A stretch of DNA of 64,000 nt from an uncultured Lachnospiraceae bacterium (lineage in GTDB: Bacteria; Bacillota; Clostridia; Lachnospirales; Lachnospiraceae): contig CAJUPJ010000012.1 of the NCBI GenBank assembly GCA_910588655.1, positions 1 to 64,000 of the forward strand, in the 5' to 3' direction. This document shows positions 7,282-15,938 of the stretch, piece by piece. How positions within the stretch are numbered: position 1 is the first letter of the stretch; the number at the start of each line of letters is the position of its first letter. The notes below the pieces were generated by a model. That model ran no database searches and had not been told where the DNA came from. It saw nothing but the letters and a program-made list of their open reading frames with translations. A program made the position numbers and the translations under genes.

Positions 7282-8784
7282 TTATTTTGTATTGGCAATT
7301 CGTGAGAACGTAAAAATGGTTTCTACACGGGTTGGCATTTTCCATGCATCAAGATGTTGGAGCATCATGATTGCATAGAGGCGGCAGTACCACATCTTAG
7401 AAGAGCGGTGTCTGCCGTCTTCTAATTTATAATCTATCTTTTCCCGCTTGTTTGAGCGTTCCACAGATGTCCGTCTGTTGTACTCCAGTTTCCATTCTTT
7501 GCTGTCCCTTGGCGGTATGTTAAAAATCCTTGGATTGTCCTTTTGCTGGATATGCACGGTTCTTCCGTATTTGGAATCTGAGCAGGGGTGTCCACAGAAA
7601 CAGCCTTTCTTCCGGTTTGCAAGAGGACAGCGGTATTTTTCACGGTGTTTTGCTTTTTCCACACCATCGTGGTGCATACGTAAGCCCATTTTACAGACAG
7701 GAACACCATCTTCGTCTATGGTAAAGTCATCTTTGTATTTGAAGTGTCCCGTATTGCCGGGATTGAGGTCAATGAATGGTGTTATGCAGTTTGTTCTGCA
7801 GTATTCATAAAGCGGATAAGCATCATGGGCAGCATCCAGCAGAAGCTTTTCAATATGAAATTCAGGAAGATAGGATTTCATAGCAAAAAAGGTATGCAGG
7901 AATGACAGCAGGTCATGCCGGGAAGCGCGCCCAGGCATGGGGAAAATGGGAAGGCCGTTTTTGGAATCAGCGGCAACAAACATGTAGAGATGGTAGCCGA
8001 AAAAATATTTATTTCTGGAAGAATCCCATCCCCAGTTGCAGTCAGGCTGTGAAAACTTCCGTTTGCATCTACAGCCAGAACCTTTTGGACAGCCGCAGAT
8101 CTTTTTGGAACGTTCCAGCCTTGCTGTTTCCAGCGGGGTACCATCAGCGGAGAGGGAAAGGCGTCCAGTGTCAATTAGTCCCTTACGGATGGATGTATTA
8201 AGGAATTGTTCCTGATACAGCCGGAAAATAAGATAAAAAGGATTGTTATTGGGCAGGTGGATGCGCTGCAGGAGTGGAAGGAGTTTTGAAGCAGCACTGT
8301 CGGTGTCGCAGGGAGTTTTATCACCACGTTTTTTACCTTTTTCCGGTTTTGCTTTTTTATGTTTAATCTGACTGATGTAGTTGTCTTTGTCAGACTGCCA
8401 AAGGCGGTTAAAGAAATCGTAAAAAGTTCCTACGCCGGGAGTGTCATCGCTGGTGAAACCACTGAGGATGGCGTACAAAGGGGTTATTTTAAGCAGCCTG
8501 CACCATCCGGTAATGGAATCTACTTTCAGAACGATTGAGAGAAGATAGGAACGGAGCAGGCAGGAAGGGAAACGTGTGGCGGGTTTGCCAAGCAGGGAAT
8601 AAAACTCCTGCATGATGGTATCCGTTTCAGAGAGATCAAGATACCAGAATTTCACAATGATATCCCAGGTTTGTTTAGGGACAGCAAAGGGATCAGGAAA
8701 TAATGCAAGGAACCCGGACACGAAGGTGTACTGATAGGCGGCATGGCCGCCATAATTAACAGGTAACATAAAAATCGCCTCCAA
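7282..8784 (-). CDS. DDE transposase
   Basis: 500 residues, full length and without frameshifts, so possibly active. An RNase H-fold catalytic core is visible: first Asp at 214 (LSADGTPL), second at 317 (LLLDAAHD), and Glu at 442 in the IS4-type signature YNRRTSVERSNKR. A Cys-rich insertion (residues 230-250 and 386-401, CxCxxGSGCRC and CPLANRKKGCFCGHPC) may bind zinc. The N-terminal 130 residues are a DNA-binding region. The promoter must lie in the 177 bp between the start codon and the right IS end, a region with nested hairpins (see 8786-8860). A ribosome-binding site (GGAGG) precedes the ATG. Confidence 0.9.
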   Translation of the reverse strand: MEAIFMLPVNYGGHAAYQYTFVSGFLALFPDPFAVPKQTWDIIVKFWYLDLSETDTIMQEFYSLLGKPATRFPSCLLRSYLLSIVLKVDSITGWCRLLKITPLYAILSGFTSDDTPGVGTFYDFFNRLWQSDKDNYISQIKHKKAKPEKGKKRGDKTPCDTDSAASKLLPLLQRIHLPNNNPFYLIFRLYQEQFLNTSIRKGLIDTGRLSLSADGTPLETARLERSKKICGCPKGSGCRCKRKFSQPDCNWGWDSSRNKYFFGYHLYMFVAADSKNGLPIFPMPGRASRHDLLSFLHTFFAMKSYLPEFHIEKLLLDAAHDAYPLYEYCRTNCITPFIDLNPGNTGHFKYKDDFTIDEDGVPVCKMGLRMHHDGVEKAKHREKYRCPLANRKKGCFCGHPCSDSKYGRTVHIQQKDNPRIFNIPPRDSKEWKLEYNRRTSVERSNKREKIDYKLEDGRHRSSKMWYCRLYAIMMLQHLDAWKMPTRVETIFTFSRIANTK

Positions 8785-8785
8785 T

Positions 8786-8860
8786 CAAAAAATGCTTGCC
8801 GGCTGCGCCGGAGTGAAAAGTGCTTTTTTAATTAAGAGGCGCGAAGCGCCGCATTTTTTG
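8786..8860 (-). promoter_or_regulatory. Structured leader just upstream of the transposase start
   Basis: Outer arms CAAAAAATGC (8786-8795) and GCATTTTTTG (8851-8860) are perfect inverted repeats. They enclose two GC-rich hairpins: CCGGCTGCGCCGG, and GGCGCGAAGCGCC at 8838-8850. The outer arm nearest the gene would lie just upstream of the ribosome-binding site in the mRNA, so folding could restrict translation of the transposase. It could also protect against read-through from outside. Confidence 0.5.
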
Positions 8861-8991
8861 AGTGTTTTGTCAAGTGTTTTTGGCAAAAAAAGTGGGGGAA
8901 TTTTTATAAAACCGAATTTGAAAGCCGCAGAAAATAAGGGCTGGAGAATCCGAGAGACTATACAGGAAGAAAGGAGGACTTCGTAGATAAT

Positions 8992-9252
8992 ATGGCTGGA
9001 GGAAAAATAACACAAAAGGAGAAGGAGGCAGCAATAAGCCTGTTAATCACAGTATTTGAAATGCATAATAAGGAAAGTCTGTTTAATAAGGCTTTGGATG
9101 ATTTTTTATGTTGTTATGGAAAGAAAATTCCAGAATGGCTTCAATGCTTATATGAGCATTTTGCAGGTTGTGATAACAATGGGATACAGATGCAGGTAAT
9201 CAAGCAGTTCACAGAAAACCACAATCTGGAAATAAAGGATGGTTCCAAATAA
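8992..9252 (+). CDS. Small hypothetical protein downstream of the IS
   Basis: 86 residues, no recognised motif, mostly helical, with three Cys residues (CCYGK, LQCL, AGCDN). It begins 27 bp after the IS target duplication. The nearest good Shine-Dalgarno (AAAGGAGG) is 14 bases before the ATG, longer than ideal. It is followed after 30 bp by the SfsA-like gene and was probably once in an operon with the gene at 6860. Confidence 0.5.
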   Translation: MAGGKITQKEKEAAISLLITVFEMHNKESLFNKALDDFLCCYGKKIPEWLQCLYEHFAGCDNNGIQMQVIKQFTENHNLEIKDGSK

Positions 9253-9282
9253 AAATATTAGTAAAAATAGGAGAGGAGATGC

Positions 9283-9987
9283 ATGATGGAAAAATTCAGA
9301 TTTGGCAAAAAACTGCAGGAAGCAGTTTTGAGAAGAAAGGAAGGGCAACAGCCAGCAATTATCATTGATGGAAAAGAAATGAAGGTGAGGAATCCTGTTT
9401 TTGTGGGAAATAGGGTGAGGGATGTTCCATGTTTAGTAGAAGAGGATAACAAGGCTGGAAATACAGGATATACTGTTGTGGCAGTTTCCTTTGATAATTT
9501 AAACAGACAAGAGAAAGCCTGGGTTTGTATCCAGCCTGTACTGTTAGAACAGGCAATAGGGTCCTTCATGGAAAACCATCAAATGGAAGGTATCACAGGA
9601 GACTGCAGATGTGCTAACAGATTGACGGATACAAGGGATACAGGATTTGATTTTGAAACAGGAAATGTGTGTATTGAAATAAAAGTTTTTATGCCTGTAA
9701 CAGTTGGGACAGGCAGTTGTACATGGAAAAGTTTTCATGAGGCTGTAAAGCAAATAACCAGACATTGTAACAACCCTGCTGTGAAAGAAAAAGGCAAAAG
9801 AATATTGCTGCTTACAGTCTGTCAGGATGGTACAGGCCAGATGCAGCCTATGGAAGATGGAAGTATAAAAGATGAGTTAAAAAAAGCTGTGGGCATGGGG
9901 GTTGAATTCTGGATTGCTGAAACAAAGACAGAAGAAGATGGGATAAGTCTGCTTAGGTATTGGGATTATACAGATAAAATTCTATAG
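9283..9987 (+). CDS. SfsA-like PD-(D/E)xK nuclease-fold protein
   Basis: 234 residues. The order of elements resembles SfsA (sugar fermentation stimulation protein, a DNA-binding nuclease-fold family). An N-terminal beta-barrel-like part comes first (residues 1-60). Then comes a strand-turn-strand with Asp123 (TGFDFETG) and Glu132-x-Lys134 (CIEIKVF), the geometry of a PD-(D/E)xK active site. A C-terminal part around RILLLTVCQDG and KKAVGMGVEFWIAETK corresponds to the SfsA region with AVGMGVE-like text. Identity to typical SfsA looks low, so the family call is moderate. It may be a nuclease used by the mobile element. Either of two adjacent ATGs (9283 or 9286) follows GGAGAGGAG. Confidence 0.6.
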   Translation: MMEKFRFGKKLQEAVLRRKEGQQPAIIIDGKEMKVRNPVFVGNRVRDVPCLVEEDNKAGNTGYTVVAVSFDNLNRQEKAWVCIQPVLLEQAIGSFMENHQMEGITGDCRCANRLTDTRDTGFDFETGNVCIEIKVFMPVTVGTGSCTWKSFHEAVKQITRHCNNPAVKEKGKRILLLTVCQDGTGQMQPMEDGSIKDELKKAVGMGVEFWIAETKTEEDGISLLRYWDYTDKIL

Positions 9988-10115
9988 AGCTGGAAACATA
10001 AAGTTGGAATATTATTTTAAGCCTGCCCTTGTATTTACACATTAAAGCATTTTTGCTAAAAGCATAGCAGTCCAGGCTATATTACATTAAAGATGAAGGG
10101 AGGTAAGATAAGAAA

Positions 10116-10847
10116 ATGGATGAAAGGTTAAAAGAGATAGTGGATAATTTAGAAACCATGAAAATTGGAGTAGATGAAACATTCAAATTTCATTGTACCA
10201 TGTGTGGCAAATGTTGCATCAACAGGGAGGACATTTTGCTATCACCAAGAGACATTTACAATATGTCCAAAAAACTTGGCATAAAGCCAGAAGAGCTATT
10301 TGAACGGTATTGTGAAGTCTATATAGGACCAGACTCTAAAATTCCGATTGTCAGATTAAAACCAAGAGGTTTGGTAAAGAGATGTCCACTGTTAAAAAAC
10401 AGAAAATGCATCGTACACAAGGCGAAACCAACAATCTGTGCCATGTTTCCACTTGGAAGGTGTATAGTTGCGGCCAATCCAGAAGAAGGTCTCAAGGATA
10501 TCAGCCAAGGTAAGTTTCAGTATATATTCAGCAATCCTGGATGTGGGGATGCTTCAGAAACTCATACTGTTAGGGAATATCTGGAATCTTTTGGGATTCC
10601 TGTCCCGGAAGAATTTTTTATGAAGTGGCAGCAGATTGTATTGGAAATGGGGAATATTTTCCGGAAAATTGAAAAAGTTGTGAGCCATGAAACTATGGAA
10701 CTGGTCTGGACGGCAGCATTTACTGGAATATATCTTCACTATGACATAGGACAGGAGTTTATGACACAGTTTGAGAGCAATTCCAAAAATTTTTTTGATA
10801 TGCTGGATGCGGTTTTTTCGGAAGGAGGGGATAAACCAGTAATATAA
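10116..10847 (+). CDS. YkgJ-family cysteine-cluster protein
   Basis: 243 residues. The N-terminal Cys cluster FHCTMCGKCC (Cys27, 30, 33, 34) is followed by a second group (KRCPLL, then RKCIVHKAKPTICAMFPLGRC), the pattern of the YkgJ/zinc- or iron-binding CxxCxxCC family. Members are thought to bind a metal or Fe-S centre, but the reaction is unknown. The C-terminal 100 residues are helical and specific to this subfamily. GGGAGG precedes the ATG by 13 bases. It sits among cargo genes of the element with no obvious operon partner. Confidence 0.85.
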   Translation: MDERLKEIVDNLETMKIGVDETFKFHCTMCGKCCINREDILLSPRDIYNMSKKLGIKPEELFERYCEVYIGPDSKIPIVRLKPRGLVKRCPLLKNRKCIVHKAKPTICAMFPLGRCIVAANPEEGLKDISQGKFQYIFSNPGCGDASETHTVREYLESFGIPVPEEFFMKWQQIVLEMGNIFRKIEKVVSHETMELVWTAAFTGIYLHYDIGQEFMTQFESNSKNFFDMLDAVFSEGGDKPVI

Positions 10848-11063
10848 GGTAAATGTATATGGCAAAAGAGTCCATTTAACCAGCTGTTGCAGACATGGGA
10901 AAGGTCTTGGAAAAATATTATTCACAGGGCTTTTTCCATGTTTCTGGACTTTCCCGGGACTAATTTTATTTTTTATTCATGGCAGAACATTTATGGCATC
11001 CTTTATAAACAACAGATTAAATAAGTGAGAGAGGGTTATCATATTTTACTACAAGGAGGAGGA
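10848..11063. other. Intergenic stretch without a recognisable gene
   Basis: I see no coding signal here. AT-rich sequence contains a loose inverted repeat around 10900-10950 (GGGAAAG and CTTTCCC), and the decayed gene remnant described separately begins near 11064. Confidence 0.4.
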
Positions 11064-11131
11064 ATATATGATATACTGGATGATTTTTCATTGAAACCAG
11101 AGGAAAGGGCAAAGAAACTGCCTGGGGAATA
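11064..11131 (+). pseudogene. Remnant of a paralogue of the 85-residue gene at 6860
   Basis: After an AGGAGGAGG ribosome-binding site, the codons read DDFSLKPEERAKKLPGE and stop. They align with DNISLTPEDRAKKLLGK at the end of the gene at 6860. Only the ribosome-binding region and the last 20 or so codons survive, the middle having been deleted. Confidence 0.7.
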
Positions 11132-11224
11132 GTATTGCACAAGACTGTTTAAGGGAATTGAAAGGCAGATGCTTTTATGGTAGTATATAATCTATAAACA
11201 TAAATCTTACAGGAGGTGAAACTA

Positions 11225-12100
11225 TTGGCAGAACCAGAAGAAAAACAGGGAGTTTCCACAGACAAAAGGGACAGGGTGGTAAAACATACAATTAAAGATA
11301 GTGTATTCACAAATTTATTTAAAGAGAAAAAATATCTGGTGCAGCTGTACCATGCACTCCATCCAGGAAGAAAATGTGTTACAGAAGAGGATATCAAAGA
11401 AGTGACAGTCAGTAATGTCCTTGTGGATGACATCTATAATGATGTAGGGTTCATGGTTGGGTCAACTTTGCTGGTACTGGTTGAATGCCAGGCAACCTGG
11501 ACAGTGAATATCATATTCAGGGCATTGATGTATCTGGTACAGACATACAGGGAATATTTCAGGAAAACAAAACAGAACCTGTATAAAAGCAAAAAACTGG
11601 AAATGCCAGAACCAGAATTATATGTCATATATACTGGGAACAGGAAAACAAGGCCAGAAGAAATTTCTTTGAAAGAAGAATTTTTTGATGGGAAAGACAT
11701 TTGTATTGATGTTAAGGTAAAGATGGTGTATGATGGCAGGGATGGCGATATTATCAGCCAGTATGTTGAATTTACAAAAGTATGTAATGGACAGACAGAG
11801 GTTTATGGCAGGACCAGGAAGGCTATACAGGAAGCAGTCAGGATATGCAAGGATAAAAATGTCCTGAAGGAATATCTGGAAAGCAGGGAGCAGGAGGTGG
11901 TAGACATGATGATGGAACTGTATGACGAGCAGGAGATACTCAAATCCTATGTCGAAAGCGAAAAGTATGATGTTGCTAAAGAAACAGCTAGAAGATTCCT
12001 GAAAATGGGAAAACTTTCTGTTGAGGAAATTGCAGCAGGTTCTGGACTTTCAATAGAAACTGTACTGGAACTGCAGAAAGAACAGTTACAGATGGTATAA
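11225..12100 (+). CDS. Rpn-family recombination-promoting nuclease / putative transposase
   Basis: 291 residues from the TTG at 11225, which is 8 bases after AGGAGG. The upstream GTG at 11216 overlaps that Shine-Dalgarno and is unlikely. The protein has the Rpn (PDDEXK_2) layout: DSVFTNLFKEKKYLVQLYHAL, then VDDIYNDVGFMVGSTLLVLVE with the catalytic Asp and a Glu-x-Gln (ECQ), then IIFRALMYLVQTYREY. The C-terminal tail (LKMGKLSVEEIAAGSGLSIE) is the degenerate HTH-like ending common in these proteins. Rpn proteins are PD-(D/E)xK endonucleases linked to recombination and phage defence. A terminator follows at 12155. Confidence 0.9.
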   Translation: MAEPEEKQGVSTDKRDRVVKHTIKDSVFTNLFKEKKYLVQLYHALHPGRKCVTEEDIKEVTVSNVLVDDIYNDVGFMVGSTLLVLVECQATWTVNIIFRALMYLVQTYREYFRKTKQNLYKSKKLEMPEPELYVIYTGNRKTRPEEISLKEEFFDGKDICIDVKVKMVYDGRDGDIISQYVEFTKVCNGQTEVYGRTRKAIQEAVRICKDKNVLKEYLESREQEVVDMMMELYDEQEILKSYVESEKYDVAKETARRFLKMGKLSVEEIAAGSGLSIETVLELQKEQLQMV

Positions 12101-12154
12101 CCAAAAAATGTAATAAGGATAGTTATTTTGCTAAAACTATAAAAACAGTATGAG

Positions 12155-12190
12155 AGACAGGAAGTTCTGTGGTAACATCCTGTCTTTTTT
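12155..12190 (+). terminator. Intrinsic terminator after the Rpn gene
   Basis: AGACAGGA pairs with TCCTGTCT around a 15-base loop, followed by six Ts. The remaining bases to 12417 contain a TATAAT at 12378-12383 that could serve the next gene, and nothing else recognisable. Confidence 0.8.
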
Positions 12191-12417
12191 GTGTATTCTG
12201 GATTGCAGGAATAATTGTTAAAACAAACTGCTGCTTCCTCAATTGTTCCCATATAAAGTCATATCCAGACAGAACTACCTTTATAAAAAAATATATACAT
12301 TCATTTCCATTGCTGTTATCCTTTAAGAAACAGTTCTTGGATTTCGAATTGATTGTTCAGAATTGTATTTCTTGTGGTATAATATTTTCTAAAATATATT
12401 TTATGAGGTGGTTATAG

Positions 12418-14964
12418 ATGAATGACTGGAAAAAAGTGAGGTCAAAAGCCATTATAATTGAAATTTTGGCAGTATTTGCAATTGCAGTATTTATTGTGAT
12501 TGGATTATTGTTGCAATTATATTCAAATACTATATTGGGAACGATAAGTAATAATATAGATAAGAATTTTGCTTTGGCCATTTTACAGATACAGGCAACG
12601 GTAGATACCTTAACAATATCAATTATTGCATTAATTAGTGGATGTGTTTCTGATTCTAGTATGGGAATAGTTTTTAGTGACTATTATTTGAATATAAGAC
12701 CATATATATTTAAACAGAAAAGAATTATAGCAGGTTCAATATTATTACTTGTTACGAATATCGGATTTTATAGTATTAAGTGGTACTGTTTTCTTTTATC
12801 AATATTTGTGGTAACAATCATTCTTATTTTAATATCTACAAATGAAATTTATTTGATATTTAATGGGAAAAGATTAGCAGAAAGAGAGATAAAAGAGTAT
12901 ATATGTTATGTACTATCAAAAAAATGCGGTTACAGAAAAAAATATACTATATGTATGGAGTTTGTCAGTGACTGGAAAAATATTATAACATTACAAAGCA
13001 GGGAAAACTACGAAAACTATAAAGAAGTATTTATGGATGGGATAATAGCACTTTTAGGTTATAAAACACAAGAAAGCTTAACAGGAATAAATGAAATATG
13101 TAAAGAAACAGAGTATTGTTTTTTGAATTCAGAGAATAGTATAGTTAAAGAAAATGGTATTGAACTTTTAGAGGAAATTTATGGAAATTTACACAAATTT
13201 ATATTAGATAACCAGAAGAAAATAAATTACCAAAAACCGTTTAATTTATTTGATGAAACTATCAGGTATGTAGTTGATGCAATTAAGGAAATGTCACCAG
13301 AAAAGGTCCAGAAGTGTGTGAGATGGGATGGCTTTATAGAATGTGTCCAGAGAATAACTTTTTGTATGGGATATGATAAAGATAATCCAGAAGTGGGATT
13401 GGAAAATACATATTATTTTGCTCGTTATGCAGGAAATTATCTTTCTATGAATTATGATAAGAAGTATGAATTATATTGGAAACAGATATTGGAAAGATGT
13501 TTTTGGACTTATACGGCCAATATTCCAAAGGAAGGAGTAGAAGGTTTTTTAAAAGCCCAGTGTATTGTGAAATTCAATTATATTTATGGATTTATTGAAA
13601 ATGGTTTATATACTTTAGTCATAGATAGTTTTTTTTGCGGGGCTATGGCGAAGGATTTTTATTCGGATGATAAATACAATGTGTTATTGGGGCTGTTAGT
13701 TCATTGTTACTTATATTATATAACAAAACCAGAAAGTGGGAAAGTTATAGAACCTGAGATGAGAAATTATGCAGAAAAAATTGTTTTACATAAAGAAGTA
13801 AAAAGAGTGTATAATATGTTTATTTCACATCTTTGGGGGAATAGCAACATTTTTAATGTTGATATTTTGAAACAGATGATAAAAATATTAAGTCCATATA
13901 AACAGTTTAATGAATATTCTAGGGGACATCTAATTATTGAGAATGTGATAAAAGAATATTATATGTTTATTACTTTGTATCTGTCAAATGCCTATAATAT
14001 GCCAGGATTGCTTGAAAGAAATTTAGATGACGAAATATATTATGGCTATATATATGAAAATAAAGCAGAAAGCACAAAACAAATGCTGATAGGATTGTAT
14101 ACACTAATAGATGACAGGGAAAGCAGTGAACAAGAAATATCAGCAAAAGTTGAGTTAATGTATGATGGGTTTTCTGCATTTGAAAAACGGAAATTCAAAG
14201 AGAAACAAATGAAAAAGGCTGTACAGAATCAAATTCGATATATTTGGAATATTGATGTAGATAAGGTTAAAAACCATATCAGAGAAATGGTTGAGGGAAA
14301 GCTTAGGGAAAAATTTAAAGAAATAATTTTTGATTCTGATGAACAAGGCGAGGTTATAGAAATACCATTACTGAGTTTATTTGATTATACAGATTCTATT
14401 AACGAAAATTGTGCTGATAGATTTTGCCCTGATATGTATGGTCAATTTTCATTAGGTTTAGAATGGATTTTGAAGAGACAAAATGTTCTTGATAAGGTAG
14501 ATAGAATAAAAGACTTTGCAGATGACAGGGATTATATGAATTATTTGCAATCAAATAATCTGGAACTGCTTATAGGTTCAAAATATGTTTTAGTTAATAG
14601 AGATTACAGACTGACTCATGAATTTGAAAAACTCACAGAAGATTGGAAAGTTATTTATACTATGTTCATGAAAAATGGGTTAGCCTTAAAGAAGGATAGT
14701 ATCAAAGTTTGTATCCATTCCATAGAAGTAACAATCCGCCCACAAAGCATATCAGATGAGAAACAGAATTATAATGAAGAAACGAAATTGTATACATATT
14801 CCATTTATTCTGGAATGCCTATTGATTTTGAGGAACACGAATTGGAAGCTTTTCTGCATGATAATAGAAAAATAATGGAGATTTCTGCAAAAGTATCTGT
14901 TAAGGTAACAAAGGAAAAGATAGGCACATTGGTTATGGGGGAAAGAGGAGGGCTATGGGGATAA
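12418..14964 (+). CDS. Large membrane-anchored protein of unknown function
   Basis: 848 residues. Hydrophobic segments lie at about 11-34, 60-80, 103-119 and 121-143, followed by a cytoplasmic part of about 700 residues that is helical, rich in Tyr, Ile, Lys and Glu, and carries no motif I recognise. The layout (N-terminal membrane bundle plus a long soluble solenoid) is seen in several orphan families, including some defence effectors, but no nuclease, NTPase or protease signature is visible. It is more AT-rich than its neighbours (ATA and TTA codons are frequent), suggesting separate acquisition. It is a single gene between the Rpn terminator and a long non-coding region. Confidence 0.7.
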   Translation: MNDWKKVRSKAIIIEILAVFAIAVFIVIGLLLQLYSNTILGTISNNIDKNFALAILQIQATVDTLTISIIALISGCVSDSSMGIVFSDYYLNIRPYIFKQKRIIAGSILLLVTNIGFYSIKWYCFLLSIFVVTIILILISTNEIYLIFNGKRLAEREIKEYICYVLSKKCGYRKKYTICMEFVSDWKNIITLQSRENYENYKEVFMDGIIALLGYKTQESLTGINEICKETEYCFLNSENSIVKENGIELLEEIYGNLHKFILDNQKKINYQKPFNLFDETIRYVVDAIKEMSPEKVQKCVRWDGFIECVQRITFCMGYDKDNPEVGLENTYYFARYAGNYLSMNYDKKYELYWKQILERCFWTYTANIPKEGVEGFLKAQCIVKFNYIYGFIENGLYTLVIDSFFCGAMAKDFYSDDKYNVLLGLLVHCYLYYITKPESGKVIEPEMRNYAEKIVLHKEVKRVYNMFISHLWGNSNIFNVDILKQMIKILSPYKQFNEYSRGHLIIENVIKEYYMFITLYLSNAYNMPGLLERNLDDEIYYGYIYENKAESTKQMLIGLYTLIDDRESSEQEISAKVELMYDGFSAFEKRKFKEKQMKKAVQNQIRYIWNIDVDKVKNHIREMVEGKLREKFKEIIFDSDEQGEVIEIPLLSLFDYTDSINENCADRFCPDMYGQFSLGLEWILKRQNVLDKVDRIKDFADDRDYMNYLQSNNLELLIGSKYVLVNRDYRLTHEFEKLTEDWKVIYTMFMKNGLALKKDSIKVCIHSIEVTIRPQSISDEKQNYNEETKLYTYSIYSGMPIDFEEHELEAFLHDNRKIMEISAKVSVKVTKEKIGTLVMGERGGLWG

Positions 14965-15105
14965 ATTTTATTTTTAGAATAGTGTATATTTAATACATAA
15001 AGTTTCAAGTTTTTGGTGAATAATATTTTAAAGTAAATAATACTATGTCGCTGCAGAACAACTTTTTGCTGGTGACAGATTATAATTTATTCTGACTACA
15101 AATAT

Positions 15106-15156
15106 AAGACCTTGGAAAAAAGAGCACAATCCTCTTCCTTTTCCAAGGTCTTTTTT
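15106..15156. terminator. Strong bidirectional terminator
   Basis: AAGACCTTGGAAAA (15106-15119) pairs perfectly with TTTTCCAAGGTCTT (15139-15152), followed by more Ts. It lies about 140 bp after the stop of the membrane protein gene. Confidence 0.8.
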
Positions 15157-15336
15157 CTGTTTCTTCTTCATAATTTTTTTTAAAAATTTTCGTATAAAAT
15201 TTGTATAAATTTATGAGACATGTCCTGCAAAGCCCCTGTTTATAAGGGCTTATGGGACTGTGTGCATTCCCTATAATGAAGTATTTATGGTGACTATTAC
15301 CATTTTCTCTTCCCTGCCTCATTAATTGCTGTTGAA

Positions 15337-15424
15337 CCCTTGTAAATATAGGGTTTAGAGCCATTTTTAATAGTCAGTCCTGCTGCCCTTCAAAATCCTT
15401 TATCCTCCTCTTCCTTTTTTCATA
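15337..15424 (-). repeat. Dispersed repeat, copy A
   Basis: One of three copies of an approximately 85-bp sequence. Shared blocks on the plus strand are CCTTGTAAATA, TTAGAGCCATT, AGTCCTGCTGCCCTT and TATCCTCCTCTTCCTTTTT. Read on the minus strand it gives NGSKPYIYKG. Confidence 0.75.
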
Positions 15425-15640
15425 TGTTTTATACTTTCTTTTTATTAAATCATCCTGTAATTTCTGTATTTACAAGCATTCCTTTAAGTAAAGTGGTTGT
15501 GAACGAAAGTGGGAACGGGATTAAGAAACCCAGTGTTTATACTGGTCTGGGGGCATAGTTCCATGAACTGGAAGGTCTTGGAACATGGTGGGATTCTGCT
15601 GCCATATGTCTTCCTCTTTTTCATTCGATTTTCTTCTTAA

Positions 15641-15726
15641 AGCCCTGTAAACACTGGATTTATAGCCATTCTCGGCAGTCCTGCTGCCCTTTTCGGTCTT
15701 CTTTATCCTCCTCTTCCTTTTTCATC
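15641..15726 (-). repeat. Dispersed repeat, copy B
   Basis: This is the second copy (AGCCCTGTAAACACTGG, then GCAGTCCTGCTGCCCTT). On the minus strand an open frame of about 60 codons runs through it, with KGSRTAENGYKSSVYRALRR as its core, and ends near 15526. Confidence 0.75.
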
Positions 15727-15938
15727 ATTTTTATGTTTTCTTTTTTCCTTTAAAGCCTTATAGAATTGGTGTTTCCAGCTTTTTTAGGTGGGAGGTAGGG
15801 CAATATTTTTCGCATTTCTTTAGTGTATATACAAAAGTAATGCTTTGCTCATTTTTTTCTTTACAATAAGGGCTGGGGTGTGATAGAATAAACTCAGTAT
15901 ATTCTATATTACTTTTTTTGAGGGATGGTGAAATAAGC

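Larger units (their letters stand above)
7133..8961 (-). mobile_element. Complete IS element with DDE transposase
   Basis: 1829 bp. The left terminus ATAGCCTCTCGGATTCTC and the right terminus GAGAATCCGAGAGACTAT form an imperfect inverted repeat of about 18 bp. Direct repeats ACAG at 7129-7132 and 8962-8965 look like a 4-bp target duplication. One transposase gene is read on the minus strand. A second copy of the right end is at bases 1-53. Family placement (IS1182-like or another IS4-fold DDE group) is tentative. Confidence 0.85.
14965..15938. other. Long non-coding region with terminators and repeats
   Basis: Nearly 1 kb without a convincing gene. It contains the hairpin at 15106, repeat copies A and B, and a T-rich leader before the gene at 15939. 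Minus-strand reading of the repeats gives short fragments with shared residues (see the repeat entries), which may be remains of a gene. Confidence 0.5.

Noticed and set aside
10554..10925. Minus-strand 123-codon frame overlapping the YkgJ gene
   Set aside because: Composition is typical of an antisense frame, and the plus strand has strong family motifs and a ribosome-binding site.
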